From contig SCFE01000038.1 of NCBI GenBank assembly GCA_004352715.1, forward strand, positions 2,209,917-2,273,888: a stretch of DNA of 63,972 nucleotides. Reading direction: 5' to 3'. The position numbers and the translations under genes were made by a program. This document shows positions 38,019 to 47,904 of the stretch, piece after piece; the stretch's first letter is position 1; each line of letters starts with the position of its first letter. The notes beneath the pieces were generated by a model that saw nothing but the letters and a program-made list of their open reading frames with translations, was not told where the DNA came from and did not search any database. Source of the DNA: Hofstenia miamia. Lineage: Eukaryota; Xenacoelomorpha; Acoela.

Positions 38019-38192
38019 TTCACACAGAAAGATTGTGCTTGCTAGAGCGAGCTTTTGGCGTTCACACAGAAAGCGAGCTTGCGCTAGCTTTAAATCTTGG
38101 GTATTCACACAGAGAGATTGCGATATTTTCTAGCAATGTATTAAAGCCAGAGTGTTCACACAGTGCGATTTCTTTGCGATATTTTCTAGCAA
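38019..38192. repeat. four spaced TTCACACAG repeats, possible DNA-transposon terminus
   Basis: TTCACACAG begins at 38019, 38061, 38104 and 38155 (spacings 42, 43 and 51). A 17-base block, gcgatattttctagcaa, is repeated at 38120-38136 and 38176-38192. The first repeat is preceded by agggtgca. Repeated GTGCxTTCACAC-type ends are common in several cut-and-paste transposon families. The other end would be in the following gap, so the family is not assigned. Confidence 0.5.
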
Positions 38193-39192
38193 NNNNNNNN
38201 NNNNNNNNNNNNNNNNNNNNNNNNNNNNNNNNNNNNNNNNNNNNNNNNNNNNNNNNNNNNNNNNNNNNNNNNNNNNNNNNNNNNNNNNNNNNNNNNNNNN
38301 NNNNNNNNNNNNNNNNNNNNNNNNNNNNNNNNNNNNNNNNNNNNNNNNNNNNNNNNNNNNNNNNNNNNNNNNNNNNNNNNNNNNNNNNNNNNNNNNNNNN
38401 NNNNNNNNNNNNNNNNNNNNNNNNNNNNNNNNNNNNNNNNNNNNNNNNNNNNNNNNNNNNNNNNNNNNNNNNNNNNNNNNNNNNNNNNNNNNNNNNNNNN
38501 NNNNNNNNNNNNNNNNNNNNNNNNNNNNNNNNNNNNNNNNNNNNNNNNNNNNNNNNNNNNNNNNNNNNNNNNNNNNNNNNNNNNNNNNNNNNNNNNNNNN
38601 NNNNNNNNNNNNNNNNNNNNNNNNNNNNNNNNNNNNNNNNNNNNNNNNNNNNNNNNNNNNNNNNNNNNNNNNNNNNNNNNNNNNNNNNNNNNNNNNNNNN
38701 NNNNNNNNNNNNNNNNNNNNNNNNNNNNNNNNNNNNNNNNNNNNNNNNNNNNNNNNNNNNNNNNNNNNNNNNNNNNNNNNNNNNNNNNNNNNNNNNNNNN
38801 NNNNNNNNNNNNNNNNNNNNNNNNNNNNNNNNNNNNNNNNNNNNNNNNNNNNNNNNNNNNNNNNNNNNNNNNNNNNNNNNNNNNNNNNNNNNNNNNNNNN
38901 NNNNNNNNNNNNNNNNNNNNNNNNNNNNNNNNNNNNNNNNNNNNNNNNNNNNNNNNNNNNNNNNNNNNNNNNNNNNNNNNNNNNNNNNNNNNNNNNNNNN
39001 NNNNNNNNNNNNNNNNNNNNNNNNNNNNNNNNNNNNNNNNNNNNNNNNNNNNNNNNNNNNNNNNNNNNNNNNNNNNNNNNNNNNNNNNNNNNNNNNNNNN
39101 NNNNNNNNNNNNNNNNNNNNNNNNNNNNNNNNNNNNNNNNNNNNNNNNNNNNNNNNNNNNNNNNNNNNNNNNNNNNNNNNNNNNNNNNNNNN
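38193..39192. other. assembly gap, 1000 N
   Basis: Exactly 1000 N. An (AT)n run follows directly (39193-39208). Confidence 0.99.
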
Positions 39193-39208
39193 ATATATAT
39201 ATATATAT

Positions 39209-41117
39209 CAAGTCCTTTATTTTATGTGCAACACATTCCGATAGGTGCATATTGCTAACTTTCATTGATTTCCAAGTGCAATTTACTCTTGATAACACTA
39301 CCTCACCCCTTACAAAAAGTTATAGGAATTTCTCAATGGGAATGAAAATTAGTGCAAATGACCTCTAATTATTGTCTGAGAACACTTGCAAATATGCAAT
39401 GCTTCACTTCAATAATACTTTACCATTAATGATTCCAAAATTGAGTGTTGCCTTGTCTGTTAAACGTTCAGGCAAAATAATCTAAAAAATAGAGTCATAT
39501 TAGAATTAGGTCGGCCTAATATAAACTCTACAAGAAATATATGGATTGGTAATATTTTTGTCGTTCAAAGATTGATCAAGCTCAAATATATTATTACATC
39601 GGAAGTGAATCATCAATTAATTTACTGTATTCAGTCATTTATTGTCAAGAACACTAAGGCTTACCAATGAGACTGCACACTATGATAAGACTCTTCACAA
39701 GCATTTTCACAGTTGTTAACTACACTTGCTTTTGAGTGATTAAATATTACCTTTAAGAATCAATATATAGTAGTGCTTAGGTGTATTTGTTCAAAAAACA
39801 ATGTCACATGCGTATAATACCAGACAATTTGCATTTAAATGGTTTAGCTAATACTGGTTTCCAACATAATGTAAGATATCAATAAATAATTTTGATGTTG
39901 ATCACGCCTAGAACACGCATAGAACAGCGTGTTATCGTATATTGAAATTTTTGTGTAGCACGAATTTTTGTATTACAAAATATTTTTTCGTGCAAGCATT
40001 TCATATTTTCGTGTATTTGTGTATTTTGATTAACTTAAATCAAGAAAGAAGAACATATTATTTATGATAGCTACATACACTAAAGTTATTGACCGCCTAT
40101 GGCATAGCAATTTAAATTTAGAGTAAACCCGGATATAATAAACCACTTATAAATATCCACAGATTTTGACTATATCCGGTGTCAACTGTATTTAATTTTG
40201 AAATACAGTGAAAAACTAGCATATATCTAATTAAAATATATGTAGGCAATGCCATCACTTGTAAGCTATCGCAATTTGTGTGAATTGTCTAATATGGCAA
40301 ATGACTAGATCCATAACATTTATTTGTGTCAAGAGTTTCATCTGCTTATTTCATATCGTGGTATAGAAGGTTAAAATTTAACTGTGAATAAATTCAATTA
40401 GCAAAAATACTCTTTCCTTTCGATATGCAAAACCTTTCCTATATATTTTTTTTGGTTCCCAATGATTATATTAAAAAAATAGATTTATTTTTCTGGATGT
40501 TGCTATTATCGCAAAACAGAATAATTACGATTTCCTTCCATTAATTTCTTGACGTTCTCATTATTGGTCCAATATGCCTTAATTGAATCTGATTTTTGTG
40601 ATTTGATAGAAGTGCATATTCCAAAATTTCTGTTAAAATATAATTTATGTTGCTTCATTGCAAAGAAATTTGCTCGTTTAGTTTATAAAATATTCTATAA
40701 TGTCGTAATAATCAACTACAAAAATATTTTTTAACAAGCTATTTAAAAGATTTTCAAAAGATTAAGTTAATATTAGGGATGGGATCTGGATAGTAAATTG
40801 AATATACCGGATATCGAATAATTTACCGGATAATATGTTGTTCAATTATTATTAGGGAAACAAGAAATGTGACTTAAAAAATATGACCTTAATATAATGA
40901 AAAAATGAAATATGCCTTAAAATATAACCCTCCATTTTTCAAAATGATTTGAGCAATATAAAACGTTTTTCTATTACTGAGAACAAGGTATAAAACAAAT
41001 ACAAATACTCTTACATAGTAAAAATTCAATTTTTTAAAGCAACTACTTCACTAAATTATAATACAATACATAAATTTCCATATATTATTGTGATAAGGTA
41101 ATAGGTAAAGAGACTTC
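39209..41117. other. no recognisable gene; possible hAT-like end at about 40776
   Basis: AT-rich. At 40776 the string tagggatgggatctggatag, followed by accggatatcgaataatt, resembles the hAT terminus in the inverted arms (tagggatgtaccgga ... ccggatatcc), suggesting another decayed relative. Confidence 0.35.
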
Positions 41118-41516
41118 TCAACATAGAGAAACTTCTCTCAACTGCAGTCGATGGTGCTTGACATTTTCGTAATCTAACATACAATTTCGATTAAATTTCC
41201 GCCCCCTTTTCTTCCCCATTTTAGCAGTTAAACCGATATTTTCTAATCGTGACTTGATATAGGCGTTTATTTCACAGGTATAATTTCCAAGATCAAGGGT
41301 GTGAGTAATAACAACATCTGGTGGAATTTCAACTCGGTCAAACATTGAACAACTTTGACTTTTTATGATAGCAGCCTTAATTAAAGCAATTAGATTGTAA
41401 GCCCTCATATATTTTGCTTGAATACGCATGGCACAATTCTGCAAAAGAAGTGCCCAGTAAAATCCATAAAATAATAATGTATATAGTTCTTTAAATATTT
41501 TTCCGGCTGCCAGCAT
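41118..41516 (-). CDS. unrecognised open frame, possible exon
   Basis: A 132-codon minus-strand frame, unusually long for this AT-rich DNA and with balanced composition. An acceptor-like site (cttcttttgcag) precedes the part beginning NCAMRIQAKYMRAYNLIALI; the end is Lys/Arg-rich (MGKKRGRKFNRNC). The acceptor and the lack of low-complexity residues suggest either an exon (about 41118-41480) or a transposon fragment. I recognise no family. Confidence 0.3.
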   Translation of the reverse strand: MLAAGKIFKELYTLLFYGFYWALLLQNCAMRIQAKYMRAYNLIALIKAAIIKSQSCSMFDRVEIPPDVVITHTLDLGNYTCEINAYIKSRLENIGLTAKMGKKRGRKFNRNCMLDYENVKHHRLQLREVSLC

Positions 41517-41625
41517 ACATGGCCAGTCCTAGAAACGTATCGGCCAGTGGGTTGGCTCAGGTCAACAATTAGCTAGCAATTAAACTTAAAGAGGGTTAGG
41601 ACATAAAGTACATTGATTGAAATTG

Positions 41626-41627
<2 letters not shown>

Positions 41628-41660
<33 letters not shown>
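41628..41660. repeat. (AT)n microsatellite at gap edge
   Basis: TA repeat running into the gap. Confidence 0.98.
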
Positions 41661-41877
41661 NNNNNNNNNNNNNNNNNNNNNNNNNNNNNNNNNNNNNNNN
41701 NNNNNNNNNNNNNNNNNNNNNNNNNNNNNNNNNNNNNNNNNNNNNNNNNNNNNNNNNNNNNNNNNNNNNNNNNNNNNNNNNNNNNNNNNNNNNNNNNNNN
41801 NNNNNNNNNNNNNNNNNNNNNNNNNNNNNNNNNNNNNNNNNNNNNNNNNNNNNNNNNNNNNNNNNNNNNNNNNNNNN
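41661..41877. other. assembly gap, 217 N
   Basis: Run of N at the left boundary of the right arm of the inverted duplication. Confidence 0.99.
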
Positions 41878-41889
41878 AAAAAATATATG

Positions 41890-42254
41890 ACATTTATGAC
41901 TTTATGACTTCCTATTTAACTGCACCTCAGGTCTGAAAACCATCTAATTTTAAGCAGGCTGCAAACTTGTCCAACAAAAAAAATACAACTTTTATGACTT
42001 TGTTTGCCCAAATTATTACTGAAGAACAACCTCATTCCTCAATTGATATCGACCGCTTGCGGATAGAAAAATTAAATAGACTACGTCCTGATATATCAGA
42101 AAAACTAGTTTTGTTGCATGACAACTTACATATTTATTGAAAAAATTTAGTTTTTCCGGTAAAATCGGGGAAAACAAGTTAAATTAATTGGGAAACTGGA
42201 TATCCGGATCCGGTTGCGTAATTGCTGATTTTACCGCATTCCAGTACATCCCTA
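41890..42254 (+). mobile_element. hAT transposon 3' end: transposase C terminus and terminal inverted repeat
   Basis: The plus strand reads TFMTLFAQIITEEQPHSSID, then DRLRIEKLNRLRPDISEKL, then LLHDN before a stop at 42138-42140. The L-R-P-x-[IL]-S-x-x-x-x-x-L-L-x-x-N pattern is the C-terminal part of the hAT dimerisation domain. About 110 bases later the sequence ends in cattccagtacatcccta (42237-42254), the reverse complement of a tagggatgtactgg-type hAT TIR. The rest of the element is missing or lost in the gap. The neighbouring lysozyme is not within recognisable hAT boundaries. Confidence 0.65.
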
Positions 42255-42904
42255 GTTAATATACAGTACTGGAAATATATATTCGAAAACCTTGCTATTT
42301 TGAATAAATAATAAACATTCATTGGATAGAGTGTGCCTAAAATTATAACTAAGTGTTACTTTGATTAAGAAAGAAAAATTTGTATGTCTAATACAATAAA
42401 ATATGTAAAATAGCAATTGGCTATTAATTTTTAATTAAAATTAGAAAACTTTTATTTGAAAAATGTATTCGGCCAACTGAAAAAATTTTAACAAGTGAGC
42501 AAATCCGAAAAAATTAAATTCAAAATAAGATACATAAATTAATAATTGATGCATTAGCTAACTACAAGAATCGTAGCATTTCTCCTGGAGATTTAAAGTA
42601 AACAGTAATAATTATGTCTAAACATTGATGAATTCCTCTTTCTGCAACACCAAATCTAATTTCAAAATACCTATGACATTCTTGGCGTCCATTTCTTAGA
42701 AATATTTATGACAAATCATGGGTGGATGAATTCTTTTTTCCAGTACTGTACAATTAATTTTATGTTCTTTTACAATGCTTATTAAAATAATGTTAACTGG
42801 GGCACATTTAGCAATTTAAATTTGGAAAAAACGGGTTCTTTGCTGGAAAATATTTCATTTCTTTCAATTTAAGACTTTAGGTTTTTCATACTGTTCGCTT
42901 GCAG

Positions 42905-44441
42905 TAGATTTCGCCTCTTACGTATCAATTGATACATTTCAGTGCTTAAGTCAAGAAGGACTAGACCGCGTTATAATAAGAGGTTGGCGGAGTTATGGCA
43001 GCATTGATCCAAATTTTCTTACTAACTATTTTAATGCTGCATACCACTTCAATATTTCCACTGGTGCCGTGCAAGCTTATTTTTTCCCCTGTGTTGGAAA
43101 GAGCGCGACGTCACAAGCAAACGAATTTTGGCAGACAGCTAAATTGGCAAGTTTTTCATTTTTCAAAACCGCAAAGTAAATTTTTAAAATTTAAGGCCTA
43201 AATTAGGCACTACCAAACGGTATTATAAAAAATTTATTGCAGTTGCAAAAAGATGCAGTAATGCACAAACAGATTACTATACTGTAAATAACACTAATAC
43301 TTAAGAGCAGCGATTGAATAAATTAAATACTAATAAAATTACCAATGGTGTGGGCAAGGTGACAAATTTTGCATGAGTAGGAAAGATTAGAGTTTAGAGT
43401 GGGAACGGTCCCACCCGGTTTCCAATCTTTTGTGAGTGGAAGCCTGGTCATTCTTGAATGATGGCTTAAGGCAAATTTATAGAAAGAAAGAAAATATATT
43501 GAGTCATTTTCGAATAGACTTCACAAAATGGGCAAAGTCCATGAAATTCGAGTCACTTCTATTTTTACATAGCGTCTATCCTTTCAATACTGACAGCAAT
43601 AGATAGATATTACAATGTTGATTAATTTTTTTCTATGAAGTCATAGTGCTTCCTACTAATTATATAAAAATAGTACATTGAAGTCTTTAAATGAAATTTG
43701 CGCATTTTTGTGTCTGTAATAAATCCACACATTCTCACATAACCTTAAATCTGTGGACCTATCAATTACATATATTATCAAATACAAAAAAATTGTTAGA
43801 AATATGCTTATCAATTTTTTTAGTGTGAAATTAAATTGTAATCAAACAGAAAAAATGCCGTTAATGAAATTTCTCAAAAATTTTACTCATTTGGGATTTT
43901 TTGTTTATGTGGTCAAATTAATGTGTATAATACTAGTTTCAAGTTGTTTTAAATTTGCTAGAATACGATGTTTGAATTAAATTATTATCAATTTTATTCT
44001 ACATTGGACTTTCCATTTCTTAGTGTCATGGAGTTGTGCCGGTGTGGATTGATTTGGAAACTAATCCAAGCCCTGGCTGTTCTTGGCAAGACTATTCCAC
44101 TGAATACAGCTGCCAGTTTGTAACTGAATTGGCTCAGGCACTGAGCGGATTATCCCCACGCTTGCAATATCAGGGAGTATACAGCAACCCAAATGAATGG
44201 ATTAATCTTTTTGGATCAACGGACGCTTGCACACAGGTAGATGAAATTATTTGTTCCAATTAATATTTGTCAATAATAGGCCAGTGAAAATGGGGCTAAA
44301 TGTTGGACTGCTACTTGGGATTATATCTCCAATGTCACCTATGGCTTTCAACCATTTGGAGGTTTCACAACACCTTCCATGAAGCAATATGAAGGAAACA
44401 AATATTTATGCAACCTTGGAGTTGATTTGGATTCTTATTAG
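42905..44441 (+). CDS. GH25-type lysozyme, exons 2-4 (5' end not found)
   Basis: Secreted-type muramidase of family GH25, expected to cut peptidoglycan glycan chains, likely for digestion or defence. Exon 2 (42905-43175) follows acceptor cgcttgcag and encodes VDFASYVSIDTFQCL, YGSIDPNFLTNYFNAAYHF and AYFFPCVGKSATSQANEFW. Exon 3 (44024-44236) encodes VVPVWIDLETNPSPGCSW, with the D-x-E catalytic motif (codons 44051 and 44057), and YQGVYSNPNEW. Exon 4 (44280-44441) encodes AKCWTATWDYI, FGGFTTPSMKQY and LCNLGVDLDSY, then stop. This covers the family fold in order. Intron 3 is only 43 bp, in phase 0. At the exon 2 donor (cgcaaa|gtaaat) one base is missing relative to the left-arm copy, so joining it to exon 3 breaks the frame. 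Using gcaa|gttttt with an acceptor after 44033 would keep it. The signal-peptide exon is not visible and may be in the 41661-41877 gap. Confidence 0.82.
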
Positions 44442-45185
44442 TTATTGTTAATGCCATGTCTAACTAACACTAAATCTGTGTTCCCATATATAAATCTATA
44501 GCTTTTTAATATAAATAATTTATAGTGTTACAAATATCTATGTCAATTTTGAATTTTAATTATAGCAGTTATATTGTTTCATGAACATATAAAACCTATT
44601 GCATATAGAAAGGCCATTCATCCAAATGACAACAACTATATAGCTACTTATTAATTAGAGGCCATTTCATGAATTTATTCCATATGTCTTAAATTGATTT
44701 TATTGATCCGAATAGATGCCGTTTAAACATAAAATGTTTACCTATTTTTAAAATATTTATATGTAACTGTTTCTTTTTTATTAAATCACCATTTATTTTT
44801 TTTCAAGATGATGTCTTTTGCTAGATTTGGTATTTTTTATTTTTAGGCTAAATTATTGTTATTTATACTATCTTCTTGTAAAATTAGTGAGAAAGACACA
44901 TACTTCAGTGTTTTTTCCAATTTTTTCTTTAAAGAATGCAGAAGGATATTTTAATCAAGATGTTTTTCTTCCTCTATGACATTGTATTATAGAAGAAAAA
45001 TCACTATTCAGAAACTACAGATATAATAATACAGATAGCAACTTTGACAATTTAAAAAAACTGCACAAAAAACTTTACAAACAAAATATTTAGTACTCAT
45101 GCTATGTGGTTTGAGTTTCTATTAGTTAATTAATCTTCATTGTAAAATTTGAATTCAATTATTTTTTTCAGAATTATAGAAATAT
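44442..45185. other. 3' flank of the lysozyme gene, no further gene seen
   Basis: AT-rich. The end of the right duplication arm is at about 44940. No clear AATAAA was found close behind the lysozyme stop codon; ATATAAATAATT at about 44510 is the nearest weak candidate. Confidence 0.45.
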
Positions 45186-45189
45186 AGTT

Positions 45190-45720
45190 GCTTTTGAAAA
45201 TTTAAATGTGAATCGAAATTAATTCCAAGGTGTTTATAGGACGCAACTTCCTATATATTAATACCGTTAAAACTAAGTGTATGTTGTGAAGTATTAGTAG
45301 ATGCAGAATTTGACTTAATTTTGCAGAATTGAGTTTTTAAAGGATTTATTCTTGTTCTTAAGGAAGCAAAATATTTAGTGAGAGAAGTACAATTTTTTTT
45401 CGAGATTTTGAATGGCTTTTTTTGGGGAGATTTATTAGAATTAAATAATCAGGGCCATCTTTAATATTAAAGATGGCCGTGTAAATAATATTGCATCATC
45501 TGCATATTGTATAACGTCACATCCCATGTTTTCATTTCTCTGAACGAACATGTAAAATTTAAACTTGTTGTCAAAATAAACTCCCACAAATAATTTACAA
45601 AATGAGCCCTGCTGGAATGATGCAGTGTTTTCATCAACTTTGAGTCGGAAACCTTTTGGCAATTCTCCTGACAGATTGAGTGCAAATGTAATATCATCAT
45701 TCAGGCAAAAGATGTGTATA
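45190..45720 (-). pseudogene. LINE reverse transcriptase fragment
   Basis: The minus strand carries CDVIQYADDAILF (motif C; YADD), preceded by a degenerate motif B region (SFQQGSFCKLFVGVYFDNKF in place of GVPQGSxLxPLLFxxYxND). In a shifted frame it is followed by YKHLGINFDSHLNF, the LGV motif. A perfect 26-bp palindrome lies just beyond motif C. Diverged from the other LINE fragments in the window. Confidence 0.75.
45453..45478. repeat. perfect 26-bp palindrome
   Basis: GGCCATCTTTAAT at 45453-45465 is followed without spacer by its exact reverse complement ATTAAAGATGGCC at 45466-45478. It lies in the decayed LINE fragment, shortly after the YADD motif. Confidence 0.95.
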
Positions 45721-46328
45721 ATAGCAATGTATAATTTAGATACAGCAAGTCAGCAAATAACAGATTCCACCTTGCGGGGTAATGTATATACTTCCACTCT
45801 AAATGTTCTTTCTGTATTGTAAAACTATAGAGATAACTTTAATTAACACTCCAAACTAACGAAACAATTCACCACTACTATTTAGGTAGCGCCATCGAAA
45901 GTATTAAAGTAATCACAGTAAAGAGTGCGATGGGCACACCTGCCCGAAGCCATATCATAAAGACAGTTCACAGTTTATCCGATTCATCGACAGTTCAATC
46001 CTTCTGTTTATCCCCATCCATCATTCCATCCGCGGGCAACTCAGCTCAATCTCAATGAAAGAGTTTTGTTATGTGTGCCTTACTTATTGTTTAAAAAATA
46101 CCTTCACAAATCGACTTAACTCTCATTCTCACTGTGCGTTACCGTAGTACATCAATAAGATATCATCACAAATACACACTAGCTGCTATTCAACGGATTA
46201 AAAATAGTTAATATAAAAATAGAGCAGCTTCGTACATTTGATTAAAAGATATATACAATAAGGACTGATGATAAAAGGACACAAGGACACAACACTAGCT
46301 GCGTACAAAATAAAAAGATAACTAAACT

Positions 46329-46544
46329 ATGGCAGCTCCTAATCTACATATAAACGATATACAGTTAATACGGTCACTTATCAGTCAATTATACGTCAAC
46401 AATTTGGATTTAAAACGTCTAATAAATAAATACCATACCTACGGTGGCTATATGCCTTTCGTGAATTTATTACTATATGCAATACGAACAAACGGTAGCC
46501 AACTAAGCATGAGAAAAACATTTCTATACCTAACCGTAACTTAA
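46329..46544 (+). CDS. hypothetical 71-codon ORF
   Basis: Starts at ATG in a favourable context (taaactATGG) and has balanced composition: MAAPNLHINDIQLIRSLISQ, then YVNNLDLKRLINKYHTYGGY. It is preceded by a region (45890-46140) with more GC than the surroundings. No domain is recognised and no downstream exon is proposed. It could be the start of a retroelement gag-like ORF, or chance. Confidence 0.25.
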   Translation: MAAPNLHINDIQLIRSLISQLYVNNLDLKRLINKYHTYGGYMPFVNLLLYAIRTNGSQLSMRKTFLYLTVT

Positions 46545-46559
46545 TTGCATGCAATTCTC

Positions 46560-47900
46560 AAGACTAACATTTCTTAATAATCCCTCACAACAGCCCTCGA
46601 TCGTTACACTCAAGGAATGTTTAGCTGCGCATAATCTAATAGATCAAACAGGTATATAAAGTAGATAAGTAAAATTCCAAATTTAATCCATCAACTGTTC
46701 ACACTGCGACGTAGCTATTTATACAGACTTCTAAAACATGTTTGCACTATTTTAACAGTCAAACAAATCACCTGTCTTCTGTTGTGATTTGTCTTCCCAC
46801 GCCCAGAGTATTAACCTTAAATTAACGGGAAGCGTATTATACCTGGGCTTTTCACAAGATATGTTTTCTGCAAATATTTGTCCACACGATCAAAGCATAA
46901 AAAGCCATTAATACCATTCATTCTAAATATCAATTTTTTTTCTTTATTTCTCCTTTTAACTGTTAAATTTGTAGTTTTAGAAGGATTATGCTACACAAAC
47001 ACTATGAACAGTGTTTTATGTTTAAGTTTTTACTCATTTTAGTGGAAATATGTGATTTTTTTGGTATTGGTTAGTAATGCTTTGTTGCAATTATTGGACT
47101 AACATGTCAATTCATAATGCATAGATGATTAGTGTATTGAATTAAATCACTATTTCATTGATGTAGACGACAATAAGAATGTGTCTTACCACTGTCTCTT
47201 CTGCGGCTGTTTGTATATTTGTATAAAATCGGATAGATATTTTAAATTTTTTATCCGTTGTAATGTATGTTTTTTTAAAAAACTGTTTAGAATTGCTCTC
47301 GATTCCTTTGTAAAGGCATATCGTATTACTTATCTATCATCCTGTAGAATGGTGAACTAACATTCAATATTACTGCTGCATATCTTCTCATCGAGGAAAT
47401 TGCTGGTGCTTTAAATAAAATATGTTTAATCATCTAAAGTCCTATGCCCCTCTCTAAAACCAAATTGATTAAGGGAAGGTATGTTGAATGGTTTCAGATA
47501 ATTTTTAATTCAGATTCCATAATTCGAATAAAATTAATCATGTCGCTCGCGTTATTGATCATGAAAATGTCATTTATAAGATTTCTATTGTCAAAGTTTA
47601 TACATCTACGGGATTTTCTACAGTATATTAGACAGAATTCAGAATAGTTTTGGATATTTTGAGTGATCTTCATGTAGTTTTGCTAACAGGTATATCAATT
47701 GAATCTCAATTCATTGTACTTACTCTATAATTAAGATTGTTGTGCCTTTCTAATAGTTATGTTGCTTAAATGTCGTACTTTTTTTATAACAAACAAATTT
47801 TCATTTGTCTTCACCAATAAATTATTTTGTCTTTCATTCCTCTTTACTGGAAATACATTTATCGTTATCATACATCAATATTTTACAATTCTAAGTTTTG
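46560..47900. other. no recognisable gene
   Basis: AT-rich. A plus-strand frame at 47444-47647 has no recognisable motif. The stretch ends at the Tc1/mariner insertion. Confidence 0.5.
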
Positions 47901-47904
47901 AGTA

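Larger units (their letters stand above)
41878..44940 (+). repeat. right arm of the large inverted duplication
   Basis: Reverse-complement counterpart of 22833-26690. It includes the hAT end (to 42254), the lysozyme exon 2 segment, its flanks, and the 3' boundary near the cagtgttttttccaattttt motif (about 44908). Unlike the left arm it retains about 810 bp (43938-44747) with the last two lysozyme exons, and it lacks about 510 bp present at 23352-23862. Confidence 0.9.
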
